Below, piece by piece: positions 16,835 to 26,077 of a DNA stretch of 44,985 nt. The stretch's first letter is position 1, and the number at the start of each line of letters is the position of its first letter. Origin of the DNA: an uncultured Collinsella sp. (GTDB lineage Bacteria; Actinomycetota; Coriobacteriia; Coriobacteriales; Coriobacteriaceae); NCBI GenBank assembly GCA_902496275.1, contig CABVAC010000012.1, forward strand, positions 1 to 44,985, read 5' to 3'. The notes under the pieces were generated by a model, which was given only the letters and a program-made list of their open reading frames with translations, was not told the DNA's origin and did no database searches. Position numbers and translations under genes: made by a program.

Positions 16835-18271
16835 ATGCCGAATGTCCCCACGATCACCCCGGGCCCAGATGATACCGAGCGCACGCCCGAAGGTGCCACC
16901 GAAACGTTTCCTCTGATTACAAACGTACATGCCGACAAGCAGAGCGGACGCGCGAACGATACGGCCGAGATTTCCGATGAAGAGGCATATGCCAAGCTCA
17001 AGGCAAAGCGTGCCGAACGCCGACGCAAAAAGCTGATTCGTCGCGGTATTGCCGCCGGCGTCGTGGGTGCCGTCGCGCTCATTGCCATTGTTGCAACCCT
17101 TGTTATCAATGTGCAGCCACAGGGCGCTAGCGGTCCTGTGACCGACATAGTGACCGAGGGCACGTTTACCACAACGGTCGAGGCGAAAGGCCAGCTCAAA
17201 CCCATTTCGTCCTCAGTGGTCTCCCCTTCTGTCGACGGCACGGTCGATTCGATCAACGTGCAGGCAGGCCAATCCGTCAACGAGGGCGACGTACTTATGA
17301 CCATTAAAAACGACGAGCTCGATCGCAACGTTGCCGAGGCGCAGCGTGCAGTTGCTGCCGCTCAAGAAGACCTCGCCAACGCGCAGAAAGCCGCAGCTGC
17401 TGCGCAGGCCACCCCAACGACGGACGTCGAGGGAGCTTCCGCAGCGGCTGGCGTCTCCGCCGCATCAGTGGACACGAACGCCGTATCGGCCGCGCAGCGC
17501 AGCCTCGCATCAGCCCAGGCAAACCTCGACCAGGCGAACGCCAAGGCCTCCAGTCGCACGGTCACGGCCCCGAGCTCGGGTAGCATCGTGGAGCTCAATG
17601 CCAAAGTGGGCGCCACGGTTACAGGCGGCATGATCATGGGCGAAAGCGATACGAGCGGCGGCAAGCAGTGCATGCAGATCGCCGACCTATCTAAGATGAA
17701 GGTGACCGTGCAGGTGGGCGAAAAGGACATCGCCAAGATCGCCGTTGGGCAGAGCGCCAACGTCACGTATCCCGCGTTTCCCGATATCGTGAGCCAGGGC
17801 ACCGTCACGGCTATCGCGTCGGTGGCAAACTCCGACGCCGCCAACGGTGGCGGCGGCAGCGTGACCTTTAACGTCGACATTCTCATCGAGGCGCCCGACG
17901 CGCGCCTGAAGCCGGGCATGACGGCCGAGGTCTCGGTGGTGACCGAGCAGCTCGACGACGTGGTGATGGTGCCGACGATGGCGCTCATGACCGAAGACGG
18001 CGAACGCTATTACGTCAACGTCGCAACCGATGACGAGGGCAAGCAAACCCATCGCGTGAAGGTGACCGTCGTGACGCAAAACGACAACGAAGCCGTAGTC
18101 GGCAAGACACAGGTTAAGCGCGACGACCAGGGCAACGAGATCAACCCCAACGTTCCGGTTACCAAGCTGCGCGATGGCGACACCCTCGTCATGGACACCG
18201 GAGCGGACGCAACGGCTGACGGCGGCTACGGTGCGGATTCGGGCAGTATGTCTGCCGACGAGGGCATGTAA
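16835..18271 (+). CDS. MacA/YknX-like membrane fusion protein
   Basis: 478 residues. It is a single-pass membrane adaptor of an ABC export system. After a charged N-terminus, one membrane segment lies at about residues 72-94 (AAGVVGAVALIAIVATLVI). The biotin-lipoyl/barrel-sandwich halves (GTVDSINVQAGQSVNEGD; TVTAPSSGSIVELNAKVGA) flank an Ala-rich coiled coil (about 165-235) with an Ala-rich insertion in its middle, then beta-barrel and membrane-proximal domains. Start: aaaggag lies 6 bases before the ATG at 16835; more upstream start codons lack this. It overlaps the next gene by one base (TAATG). Its substrate is unknown; the B. subtilis YknXYZ and Gram-negative MacAB systems export peptides or confer resistance to them. 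Confidence 0.88.
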   Translation: MPNVPTITPGPDDTERTPEGATETFPLITNVHADKQSGRANDTAEISDEEAYAKLKAKRAERRRKKLIRRGIAAGVVGAVALIAIVATLVINVQPQGASGPVTDIVTEGTFTTTVEAKGQLKPISSSVVSPSVDGTVDSINVQAGQSVNEGDVLMTIKNDELDRNVAEAQRAVAAAQEDLANAQKAAAAAQATPTTDVEGASAAAGVSAASVDTNAVSAAQRSLASAQANLDQANAKASSRTVTAPSSGSIVELNAKVGATVTGGMIMGESDTSGGKQCMQIADLSKMKVTVQVGEKDIAKIAVGQSANVTYPAFPDIVSQGTVTAIASVANSDAANGGGGSVTFNVDILIEAPDARLKPGMTAEVSVVTEQLDDVVMVPTMALMTEDGERYYVNVATDDEGKQTHRVKVTVVTQNDNEAVVGKTQVKRDDQGNEINPNVPVTKLRDGDTLVMDTGADATADGGYGADSGSMSADEGM

Positions 18272-19044
18272 TGCGTCCCGTTATCGACATCCGCAACGTG
18301 CACCGCATCTTTGAGAGCGAGGCGGGGTGCGCCCACATCCTGCACAACGTGAGCTTGGCAGTAAATCCCGGCGAATTCGTCGCTATCACCGGCCCCTCGG
18401 GCTCGGGCAAGTCGACGCTCATGAACATCCTAGGCTGTCTGGATAAGCCGACGGCGGGCGACTACTACCTGCAGGGGCTCAACGTGGCCGAGCTCGATGA
18501 TGAGGAGCTCACCGAAGTTCGCGCCCTGAGCATTGGCTTTGTCTTTCAGAGCTTCAACCTGCTGCCGCGCCTGTCGGTTATCGAAAATGTGATGCTGCCG
18601 CTGGCCTACACCAATGTGCCCCGTAGCCAGCGCGAAATGCGCGCCGTGCACGCGCTGCAGGCTGTCACGCTGCCCGTCGACCACTGGGACCACCGCATAT
18701 CCGAGCTCTCGGGCGGCCAGATGCAGCGCGTCGCAATCGCGCGCGCCCTCGTCAATGACCCGCCCATCATTCTGGCCGACGAGCCGACGGGAAACCTGGA
18801 CTCCGCTACCGGAGCGCTTGTGATGGAAACCTTCCATAAGCTCCAGAAGCGCGGCAAAACCATCGTGCTTATCACACACGACCCCGGCATCGCCGCCGAG
18901 GCCGACCGTGCCGTGACCATCCGCGACGGTCGCATTCACGACGGCGCGTATATTCCACATGCACCGCGGACCCTGCGCAGCGCCGTGGATAGCCTGCCCA
19001 GGATTTCCGCCTCCGCCAACCCGCCGAAAGGAGAGATGGCATGA
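18271..19044 (+). CDS. MacB/LolD/YknY-type ABC transporter ATPase
   Basis: 257 residues. The ATP-hydrolysing subunit of the export system, with Walker A GPSGSGKST, Q-loop FVFQSFNLLP, signature LSGGQMQR, Walker B ILADEPTGNLD and switch histidine in LITHD. The FQSFNLLPRLSVIENV stretch is typical of the MacB/LolD subfamily. The last 30 residues are a non-conserved tail. It overlaps the upstream adaptor by one base and the downstream permease by four (ATGA), so the three are translationally coupled. Confidence 0.93.
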   Translation: MRPVIDIRNVHRIFESEAGCAHILHNVSLAVNPGEFVAITGPSGSGKSTLMNILGCLDKPTAGDYYLQGLNVAELDDEELTEVRALSIGFVFQSFNLLPRLSVIENVMLPLAYTNVPRSQREMRAVHALQAVTLPVDHWDHRISELSGGQMQRVAIARALVNDPPIILADEPTGNLDSATGALVMETFHKLQKRGKTIVLITHDPGIAAEADRAVTIRDGRIHDGAYIPHAPRTLRSAVDSLPRISASANPPKGEMA

Positions 19045-20255
19045 GCGCCCGCGATCTCATCCAGGAAGCCCTTCACTCGCTCGAAGCTAACAAGGGGCGC
19101 AGCCTGCTCACCATCCTGGGCATTGTCATCGGCATCGCCTCGGTTATCGCCATGACTTCGCTCATCGGCGGCATCCAAAACAGCCTGGTCAACAGTCTGG
19201 GCCTCAATGCGGCACGCATGGTGCAAATCTATTCGTCGCAAGAACTCACCGAGTCGGACATCGAGAAGCTTCAAAAACTGGTGCCGCAGATTGAGCAGAT
19301 CGGCATTGTCGACAGCGCGTATACCGAGTACAAGACCGGCGATAAAAGCTATACCGTCATGGCACAGGGTGTCGATAGCAACATGCTCGACGCCGTGGGG
19401 GCCAGCAAGCTCGTTGCGGGGCGCACCTATTCCCAGGCCGAATCCCAATCAGGCTCGCGCGTGGCGCTCATCAGCCGCGGCGGCGCCGATCAGCTTTACG
19501 GCAACGAACAGGACGCGGTAGGCAAGACTATTAAGGTCTCCAACGGCGAGGTACAGATTGTCGGCGTTATCGACGGCGGCAGCGACTCCATGGGCTCGCT
19601 CACGCTGTATATGCCACGCGAAACCATCTCCGGGCTGTTTGGCGACGAGAATCCTTCATTCTCCAGCGTGACGGCACTTGCCGCCGAGGGCACGGACATG
19701 GATGAACTCTGCAAGACCATCGAGTCCAAGGTGCGCGCGATGAAGGGCATCGCGGAGGATGATGAGTACGACAGCGTATCGGCGACCTCCATGAAAAGCG
19801 CCATCGATGCGCTCAACTCCTTTATGGGCGCGTTCTCGCTCATCATGGGTGCTGTCGCCAGCATCTCGCTGCTTGTCGGCGGTATCGGCATTATGAACAT
19901 GATGCTCACCAACGTGACTGAGCGCATCCGCGAGATCGGCATCCGCCGCGCTCTGGGCGCCAGTCGTCGCGATATCACCGCCCAGTTTTTGGCCGAGTCC
20001 TCGGCGCTGTGCGTCACCGGCGGACTGTTGGGTGTCCTGATTGGCTATCTGCTGGCATGGGGACTCACGTTCTTTGCCGCAAGCTCGGGCATCATGAGCG
20101 AGTTTGGAGCTACCGGGACGATCACGCCAAGCTTCTCCATTACAACAGTGTTGATCGCGTTTGCCGTATCGGTCGGCATCGGCGTAATCTTTGGCTTCTA
20201 CCCCGCTCGCCGTGCAGCAAAGCTCGACCCGGTGGAATGCCTACGCTACCAATAA
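19041..20255 (+). CDS. MacB/FtsX-type ABC transporter permease
   Basis: 404 residues with the FtsX/MacB topology: one membrane helix near the N-terminus (RSLLTILGIVIGIASVIAMTSL), a large extracellular MacB-PCD domain (about 45-245) and three helices in the C-terminal third. The conserved GIGIMNMMLTNVTERIREIGIRRALGA coupling region is present (about residues 278-305). It completes the adaptor-ATPase-permease set. No outer-membrane partner is present, as expected for a Gram-positive. It ends just before the IR copy at 20269. Confidence 0.93.
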   Translation: MSARDLIQEALHSLEANKGRSLLTILGIVIGIASVIAMTSLIGGIQNSLVNSLGLNAARMVQIYSSQELTESDIEKLQKLVPQIEQIGIVDSAYTEYKTGDKSYTVMAQGVDSNMLDAVGASKLVAGRTYSQAESQSGSRVALISRGGADQLYGNEQDAVGKTIKVSNGEVQIVGVIDGGSDSMGSLTLYMPRETISGLFGDENPSFSSVTALAAEGTDMDELCKTIESKVRAMKGIAEDDEYDSVSATSMKSAIDALNSFMGAFSLIMGAVASISLLVGGIGIMNMMLTNVTERIREIGIRRALGASRRDITAQFLAESSALCVTGGLLGVLIGYLLAWGLTFFAASSGIMSEFGATGTITPSFSITTVLIAFAVSVGIGVIFGFYPARRAAKLDPVECLRYQ

Positions 20256-20268
20256 GCCACCACCAACA

Positions 20269-20336
20269 AGTTGAGGTGAATTAGGGACTGAATATGCTAT
20301 TTAGCAGCAAAAACAGACGCTATTTCACCGCAACTT
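20269..20336. repeat. Inverted repeat, copy 2 of a REP-like family
   Basis: The left arm agttgaggtgaattag pairs imperfectly (two mismatches) with ctatttcaccgcaact on the right (20320-20335). The arms and the gggactg after the left arm match the element at 4047-4113. Like that copy it lies between convergent genes. It marks the last sequence on the left before the cobalamin island. Confidence 0.7.
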
Positions 20337-20346
20337 ATTGAAGGGC

Positions 20347-20453
20347 TGCTTGCGCCAGTTCCGGGCGTCGTCCTCGAGCTATTGGCGGATGACGGTCTTG
20401 TACGGTTCGAGCTTGCTCGGGGCGCTCCTCCTCGCAGGCGGGAGGGCACGCAT
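20347..20453 (-). pseudogene. IS21/IstA-like transposase fragment
   Basis: On the minus strand the frame from 20453 reads MRALPPARRRSAPSKLEPYK, then TVIRQ, a TAG stop, and LEDDARNWRKQ. SKLEPYK...LEDDARNW is the pattern found in IstA transposases ahead of the catalytic core. The in-frame stop, the abrupt start and the change to the repeat sequence at about 20346 show it is a dead remnant. Identification is from motif memory and should be confirmed by alignment. It sits immediately beside the last cobalamin gene. Confidence 0.6.
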
Positions 20454-20466
20454 GCGCGGCGAGCGC

Positions 20467-21240
20467 CTAGCGCGCGAACTCCCGTAAGAGCGCGTCTTCC
20501 ACTTCCCTAAGCGAAAGGGCCCCGCCTCCCTCGGCGGGACGGGCGACCACGATACAGCGCGCTCCCACGTCGCGCGCGGAGGCGATCTTCTCGGCCGTGC
20601 CGCCTACGGTTCCCGAGTCCTTGGTCACAAGCCACTGGGCGCCCACCTGCCGAAGCATCGCCTCGTTGAGCTCGCGGGTGAAGGGCCCCTGCATGCCGAT
20701 GACGTGCGACGGCGAAAACCCCGCGTCGATGCACTTCGTTATAGCACCGGGCAGAGGGAGCACACGCACGAAGAAGCGCTCCGCGAAATCGGCGACGCGC
20801 GTGTAGGGAGCAAGCTCCTTGCTCCCCGTCGTGAGAAGTGCGCGACCCGGGTTCTCGGAGAGAAAGCGCGCCGCGCAGGCGATCGACGCGACCGACACGA
20901 CGCCTTTGGGCAGCGCCTCGACCGGGCGCGTAAGGCGCAGGCATCGTGCACCCACGGCGAGCGAAGCGGCCCGGATGTTGCCGCTTGCGAGCGTAGCGAA
21001 GGGGTGCGTGGCGTCGACGACGATGCGCGCGCCGGAAAGCTCACGCTCCATGTCGGCCTCGTCGAGCCTGCCCGCATGCACCTCGATGCCCGGAAGCTCG
21101 CCCAAAAGCTCGCCTCCGTACTCGGTTGCCGCGTAGGCACGGGCGGGGATTCCCGCCCCGCTCGCCCATTCGCACAGGAGGCGGCCCTCGGTGGTGCCGG
21201 CGAAGATGCGCAGCGCCGGCGCGGATGCGGGCGCCGTCAC
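20467..21240 (-). CDS. cbiJ: Cobalt-precorrin-6A reductase
   Basis: 257 residues. It reduces the corrin macrocycle of cobalt-precorrin-6A to 6B with NAD(P)H. Family motifs are FAGTTEGRLL at the N-terminus (nucleotide binding), VVDATHPFA about residue 85, and VTKDSGTVGGTAEKI near the C-terminus. The start is a GTG whose codon overlaps the cbiC stop (GTGA). It is the last gene of the seventeen-gene minus-strand operon and ends next to the transposase fragment; the protein looks complete. Confidence 0.92.
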   Translation of the reverse strand: MTAPASAPALRIFAGTTEGRLLCEWASGAGIPARAYAATEYGGELLGELPGIEVHAGRLDEADMERELSGARIVVDATHPFATLASGNIRAASLAVGARCLRLTRPVEALPKGVVSVASIACAARFLSENPGRALLTTGSKELAPYTRVADFAERFFVRVLPLPGAITKCIDAGFSPSHVIGMQGPFTRELNEAMLRQVGAQWLVTKDSGTVGGTAEKIASARDVGARCIVVARPAEGGGALSLREVEDALLREFAR

Positions 21241-21878
21241 TTCGGACCGCCTGGGCGCGTGATCTGGTAGAGCAGCGCGTTCATAATGGCGGCCGCCACG
21301 GTCGAGCCGCCCTTGCGACCCCTCGCGACGATGGCCGGCACGCGTCGCGCGAGTAGCTCCTCTTTCGCCTCGACCACGTTCACAAACCCGACCGGCACCC
21401 CAACGACGAGCGCGGGCGCGATCTTCCCCGCGTCCATGAGCTCGGCGAGGCGCAGAAGTGCTGTGGGAGCGTTGCCGACGGCCACGATGAGCGGGCCCTC
21501 GATGCCGCAAGCTTTGTCCATGCTCGCAACGGCGCGAGTCGTGCCCGCGGCGCGCGCCGTTGCGGCGACATCAGGGTCGGCCATGTAGCACACGGCCTTG
21601 CAGCCGAGCTTCGTGAGCGCGGGCTTACTTATGCCTGCGAGCGCCATGTTCGTGTCGGTGAGCACCGTGGCCCCTGCGCGCAGCGCGTCGAGCGCACAGT
21701 GCGCGGCGTCATGGGTGAACACGAGGGAATCGGCGTACGAGAAGTCGGCAGTGGTGTGGATAACGCGCTTCACGACGGGCTCTTCAAGCGGCGGGAACGT
21801 GCGGCCGCCGAGCTCTTCGGTGATGATCTCAAAGCTGCGCCGCTCGATGTCGCCGGGAGCCATCTCCTTGGAATCCAT
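21237..21878 (-). CDS. cbiC: Cobalt-precorrin-8 methylmutase
   Basis: 213 residues. It moves the methyl group from C11 to C12 to yield cobyrinate. The catalytic histidine is in RVIHTTADFSYADSL (about residue 41); GLPVGFVN-like VGVPVGFVNVVEAKE and GRKGGSTVAAAIMN are also conserved. Its ATG follows the cobA stop directly with no gap. Length is normal. Confidence 0.95.
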   Translation of the reverse strand: MDSKEMAPGDIERRSFEIITEELGGRTFPPLEEPVVKRVIHTTADFSYADSLVFTHDAAHCALDALRAGATVLTDTNMALAGISKPALTKLGCKAVCYMADPDVAATARAAGTTRAVASMDKACGIEGPLIVAVGNAPTALLRLAELMDAGKIAPALVVGVPVGFVNVVEAKEELLARRVPAIVARGRKGGSTVAAAIMNALLYQITRPGGPK

Positions 21879-22394
21879 CTAGTACTCCACTCCTTCCCTT
21901 GCACATATCCCCTGCTCGTAGGGATGTTTTTCGCACCGCATCTCGGTTATGTAGTCGGCCTTCTCCACGATCTTGCGGGAAGGCGCGCGCCCGGTGAGCG
22001 CTACTTCGACGCCGCACGCGGACATATCGAGCGCGCGGTCCACGAGCGCCTCGTCGACAAGCCCCTTCGAAAGCGCGTCAAGCGCCTCGTCGAGCACGAG
22101 CAGCCCCTCCTGCGCGCCCTCGAGTTCGGCGAGCGCGGAAGCGAGGTTCCCATCGTGCAGCTCGCGCGTCGCGGCAAGTTCTTCCGACGTCATGGACCAG
22201 GTAAACTTGTCCGACGCCTTCCCCGCGAACACGGGCACGCCGAAATGCTCGGCGAGCAGGCGCGCCTCCCCGCTTTCGCCGTCTTTCAGGAACTGCACGA
22301 CGACGACGCGGCGGCCTGCGGCGAGCATGCGAAGGGCGAGGCCCATCGCCGCCGTGGTCTTGCCTTTGCCGTCGCCATGATACACGTGGATCAT
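21879..22394 (-). CDS. cobA: Cob(I)alamin adenosyltransferase, CobA/BtuR type
   Basis: 171 residues. It transfers the adenosyl group of ATP to the reduced corrin cobalt. The P-loop GDGKGKTTAAMGLALR is at the N-terminus, followed by VVVVQFLK and LLVLDEALDAL, then GVEVALTGRAPSRKIVEKADYITEM, all typical of CobO/BtuR. The ATG overlaps the cbiP stop by four bases (ATGA). Confidence 0.95.
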   Translation of the reverse strand: MIHVYHGDGKGKTTAAMGLALRMLAAGRRVVVVQFLKDGESGEARLLAEHFGVPVFAGKASDKFTWSMTSEELAATRELHDGNLASALAELEGAQEGLLVLDEALDALSKGLVDEALVDRALDMSACGVEVALTGRAPSRKIVEKADYITEMRCEKHPYEQGICAREGVEY

Positions 22395-23890
22395 ACGCCC
22401 TCCTCGATAATGCGGTAGACATACTCCATGTCGAGCGCTCCGCGCACGACGTCGGCCAGGCGGTCGAACTCGCGCGCACGGTGTTCGGCCGCGGACACCG
22501 CGCCCTCAGCACCCACGACGCTCTCGGGCAGGCCGCGCATGCGCGCGAGCGAGCGCGCGAGGGCGAGCGCCACCCCCGGTTCGTCGAACAGGCCGTGGAG
22601 ATAGGTTCCGAACACGTTTCCGCAGGCCGCGCCTTCTGGGTTGCCGCCAATCGTGCCCGCAGGGGCGCAGGAGACGGTCGTTTCGCCGTCGTGAATCTCG
22701 TACCCGCGCGCCGTCATGCCGTTCCACACCGAGAACGCGCCTTGGGCGCCCGTGATGCGCAGCTCCGATTGGGCGAGGCGCTTTTCCTCCTTGAACACCG
22801 TACTTGCAGGAATGAGCCCGAGCCCGCGCGCGGTGCCAGCGCCTTCCCTGCCGTGCAGGTCGGAAAGCTCGTCTCCCAAAAGCTGGTAGCCTCCGCATAT
22901 GCCGAGCACCGGCGTGCCCGCGCCCGAAAGCGCGCGTACACAGGCTCCGATGCCGCTAGCCGCAAGCCAGCGCGCGTCGTCGAGCGTGGTCTTCGAGCCG
23001 GGGAGCACCACCAGGTCGGGCCGGCCCAGATCGGTCGTCGAGGAAACGTAGCGCACGCCCACGCCGGGCACGCGCGAAAGCGGGTCGAAGTCGGTGAAGT
23101 TCGACAGATGCGGAAGGCGCACGACGGCGACGTCGATGACACCGCGCGCCTCGCGGGCAGATAGGCGCGGCGCGAGCGAGTCCTCGTCGTCCAGGTCAAG
23201 CGTAAGATACGGCACGACCCCCACGACGGGAACCCCGCACATCTTCTCGAGCGGGTCCAAACCCGGGCGCAGGATTTCCACATCGCCGCGGAACTTGTTC
23301 ACCACAAGCCCCCGCAAAAGAGCGCGATCCTCGGGCGCAAAGAGCGCGACCGTGCCGTAGAGCTGGGCAAACACCCCGCCTGGGTCGATGTCGCCCGCGA
23401 GCAGCACGGGGGAGGACACGGCGCGCGCGAGCCCCATGTTGACGATGTCGTTTTCGGCAAGGTTGATTTCGACGGGGCTGCCGGCGCCCTCGATGACGAT
23501 GACGTCGTTTTCCTCCGCGAGCGAATCGAACGCCTCCAAAATCTGCGGCATGAGCGCCTTCTTTCGCGCGAAGTAGTCCCTCGCAGCAAAGGCTCCCTGC
23601 GCCTTGCCGGCCACGATAAGCTGGCTTCGGTGGTCGCTTTCGGGCTTGAGCAGGATAGGGTTCATGCGCACGTCGGGCGCGATGCCGCACGCCTCGGCCT
23701 GCATGATCTGGGCGCGCCCCATCTCGAGCCCGTCGGCCGTGACACCGCTGTTGAGCGCCATGTTCTGGCTCTTGAAGGGAGCCACGCGCAGGCCGTCCTG
23801 CGAAAGCACACGGCACAGCCCCGCCGCAAGCAGGCTCTTCCCCGCGTTCGACATGGTGCCCTGGATCATGATGGGCTTCGCCCTACCCAC
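22391..23890 (-). CDS. cbiP: Cobyric acid synthase
   Basis: 499 residues. An ATP- and glutamine-dependent enzyme amidating four side chains of adenosylcobyrinate diamide. The N-terminal dethiobiotin-synthetase-like domain opens MIQGTMSNAGKS (P-loop). The C-terminal class I glutamine amidotransferase-like domain has the nucleophile in LGICGGYQLLG and a His in TYLHGLFD. The start is a GTG at 23890 with ggagg 9 bases upstream, overlapping cobD by eight bases. A longer frame upstream would run inside cobD and lacks similarity. Confidence 0.95.
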   Translation of the reverse strand: MGRAKPIMIQGTMSNAGKSLLAAGLCRVLSQDGLRVAPFKSQNMALNSGVTADGLEMGRAQIMQAEACGIAPDVRMNPILLKPESDHRSQLIVAGKAQGAFAARDYFARKKALMPQILEAFDSLAEENDVIVIEGAGSPVEINLAENDIVNMGLARAVSSPVLLAGDIDPGGVFAQLYGTVALFAPEDRALLRGLVVNKFRGDVEILRPGLDPLEKMCGVPVVGVVPYLTLDLDDEDSLAPRLSAREARGVIDVAVVRLPHLSNFTDFDPLSRVPGVGVRYVSSTTDLGRPDLVVLPGSKTTLDDARWLAASGIGACVRALSGAGTPVLGICGGYQLLGDELSDLHGREGAGTARGLGLIPASTVFKEEKRLAQSELRITGAQGAFSVWNGMTARGYEIHDGETTVSCAPAGTIGGNPEGAACGNVFGTYLHGLFDEPGVALALARSLARMRGLPESVVGAEGAVSAAEHRAREFDRLADVVRGALDMEYVYRIIEEGV

Positions 23891-25106
23891 GGGTATCGAC
23901 CTCCTTCGCCGAGCCTCGGCCATCCGCGCCCGCCATAGCGTCGCTGCAAGAAGCGCCGCCCCGTTCGTCGGGTTCGCATTCGCCCGATGCGCCTTCCGCC
24001 CGAAGCGCGCGGCTGAACGCCATCGCAAGCCGGGCGTTCTCCTTGCGCGTGCGCACCGCGACGCGGCACCAGAAACGGGACAGTACCGAAAACGAGTCAC
24101 ACGTGCGGACCAAAACCCCCTGTTTATACAGGCGCTCGGAGATGTCTTTCGCCGGCGTGCGGACTAAAAGGAAGTTCGCATCCGACGGCACGACGGAAAG
24201 CCCGAGCGAGGAGAGCTCGTGGGAAAGCCACGCTCGCTCGCCCGCCAATACATCGCGCGTACGCGAGACGTATTCGACGTCCTCCAGGGCGGCGATGCCC
24301 GCGGCCTCGGCGACCGAGGAGACGGGCCACGCCTGCCCCGCCCGGCGAATCCCCTCGATGAGTTGGGCGTTTCCGCTGATCAGATATCCCAACCGCAACC
24401 CCGCCATTCCGTAAAGCTTGGTGAACGCGGAGAGCACGGCCACATGGCGCGAACACGCGGCGCGTGCGGCCACGCTCCTTTCGCGGGCGTCGGGCGCAAA
24501 TCCGAGGAAGCACTCGTCCACGACGAGCAGCGCGCCCACCTGCTCGCAGCGGCAAGCCGCGGCATCGATTACGCGGGGGTCGACGAGGCGCCCCGTCGGG
24601 TTGTTCGGATTGCAGAGGTATGCCACGTCTCCCGGCCCCTCGATCGCGCGGGCGAAGGAGGCGGGCACGTCGAAGTCGTCCGCTTCGGAGAGCGGGAACT
24701 CCTGCACGCATGCGCCGTAGTACGATGCCGCCTCCGCATATTCAGAGAACGTCGGCGCGCACACGACGATGCGTTTCGGGCGCACCGCCGCGGCGAGCCG
24801 CCAGATGATGTCGGACGCGCCCGCGCCGCAGACGATAGTATCTTCGGGAATGCCCTGGGCACGCGCTAGGGCGCGAACGAGGGCGAGGCTTTCCCTATCG
24901 GGGTAGGCGTCGATTCGAGAAAGCGCCTTGCAAGCTGCGGCAACGGCGCGCGGCGAGGGGCCTGCCGGATTCACGTTCACCGAGAAGTCAATGAGGTTGG
25001 AGGCGCCCCCTTCGCAAGCGATGCCGAGCGATTGCGTGCTACCCCCATGCGCACGGGCGCGCAGGATTCCCCCGGCAGCCCGGGACGCGGCGTGGTCTTC
25101 CCTCAT
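23883..25106 (-). CDS. cobD: Threonine-phosphate decarboxylase, PLP aminotransferase fold
   Basis: 407 residues. It decarboxylates L-threonine phosphate to (R)-1-amino-2-propanol phosphate, the linker arm of the nucleotide loop. Fold-type I PLP features are IDFSVNVNPAGPS, CNPNNPTGRL, DECFLGF and the PLP lysine in SAFTKLYGMAGLRLGY. Assignment as CobD rather than histidinol-phosphate aminotransferase rests on context and the SVNVNP motif. The last 45 or so residues (after RALRAEG) form a low-complexity tail with two cysteines that most relatives lack. Its ATG overlaps the cbiB stop (ATGA). Confidence 0.88.
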   Translation of the reverse strand: MREDHAASRAAGGILRARAHGGSTQSLGIACEGGASNLIDFSVNVNPAGPSPRAVAAACKALSRIDAYPDRESLALVRALARAQGIPEDTIVCGAGASDIIWRLAAAVRPKRIVVCAPTFSEYAEAASYYGACVQEFPLSEADDFDVPASFARAIEGPGDVAYLCNPNNPTGRLVDPRVIDAAACRCEQVGALLVVDECFLGFAPDARERSVAARAACSRHVAVLSAFTKLYGMAGLRLGYLISGNAQLIEGIRRAGQAWPVSSVAEAAGIAALEDVEYVSRTRDVLAGERAWLSHELSSLGLSVVPSDANFLLVRTPAKDISERLYKQGVLVRTCDSFSVLSRFWCRVAVRTRKENARLAMAFSRALRAEGASGECEPDERGGASCSDAMAGADGRGSAKEVDTRG

Positions 25107-26077
25107 GACATCGCCCCCACGGCGAGCACGACCGCCGCGCGTGCGGCACCGAAGACGACGAGCGCGCATACGGACGCGGCGAGCATGAGCCTAGTCGCCC
25201 GGGCGATGTCGCCCCACTCGATTTCGCGGGACGCGTCGCCTATCGTCGGTTTCTCAACGAGCTTGCCGAAATACACCGCGGGTCCTGCCAGGCGCAGCCC
25301 GAGCGCGCCCGCGCACGCTGACTCGGCCTGCGCCGCGTTCGGGCTCGCATGGCGACGCCTGTCGCGGCGCCAGATGCGCGCCGCCCCGCGCGCGTCGAGC
25401 CCGACGATCGGGCACACGGCGATCATGAACAGGGCCGATAAGCGCGAGGGAATCCAGTTCACCGCATCGTCGAGGCGCGCCGAGGCACAGCCGAAGTCGA
25501 TGTAGCGCTCGTTTTTGTAGCCCACCATGCTGTCGAGCGTGTTCACCGCCTTGTACGCCATGCCCAAGGGCGCACCCCCGATCATAAGGTAGAACAGCGG
25601 CGCGATGACGCCGTCGCTCGCGTTCTCCGCCACCGTTTCCACAGCGGCGCGCGCGACGCCCTGCTCGTCGAGAACAGACGTGTCGCGTCCCACGATGAGC
25701 CCGACGGCTTCGCGCGCCGCGACAAGGCCGCCCTTCGAGAACGCGCGGGCCACGGCCAGGCTCTGGCGGCGCAGCTCGCATGCCGCGAGAATCTGATAGC
25801 TCGCCCATGCCTCGGCCACGAAGCGCAAGCCGGAGTGAACCATGCCGCAAAGATGCAGGATTCCCAAGGTCAAAAGTCCACACGCAAGCGGAAGCGCCAC
25901 GGCGAGCACAAGCCCTGCGGCGCGCGTGCCCGCGGGCGTTTGCGGGAATGCGCCCCGCAGGCGGCCTTCGGCCCACGTGATCGCGCGCCCCATGGCGACG
26001 ACGGGATGGGGAAGCCAGCGCGGGTCGCCGAAGGCAAGGTCGGCCGCGAACCCGGCGGCGACGGCAAGAATCGTCAT
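25103..26077 (-). CDS. cbiB: Adenosylcobinamide-phosphate synthase
   Basis: 324 residues, an integral membrane protein that attaches aminopropanol (phosphate) to cobyric acid. FAADLAFGDPRWLPHPVVAMGR at the start, SDGVIAPLFYLMIGGAPLGMAYKAVNTLDSMVGY in the middle and DDAVNWIPSRL are family hallmarks. About four to five membrane segments are visible. The ATG overlaps the upstream stop by one base (TGATG). Confidence 0.95.
   Translation of the reverse strand: MTILAVAAGFAADLAFGDPRWLPHPVVAMGRAITWAEGRLRGAFPQTPAGTRAAGLVLAVALPLACGLLTLGILHLCGMVHSGLRFVAEAWASYQILAACELRRQSLAVARAFSKGGLVAAREAVGLIVGRDTSVLDEQGVARAAVETVAENASDGVIAPLFYLMIGGAPLGMAYKAVNTLDSMVGYKNERYIDFGCASARLDDAVNWIPSRLSALFMIAVCPIVGLDARGAARIWRRDRRRHASPNAAQAESACAGALGLRLAGPAVYFGKLVEKPTIGDASREIEWGDIARATRLMLAASVCALVVFGAARAAVVLAVGAMS

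Noticed and set aside
15551..16930. 459-residue antisense frame across the L,D-transpeptidase gene
   Set aside because: Shadow of a well-supported gene in GC-rich DNA; no recognisable domain.
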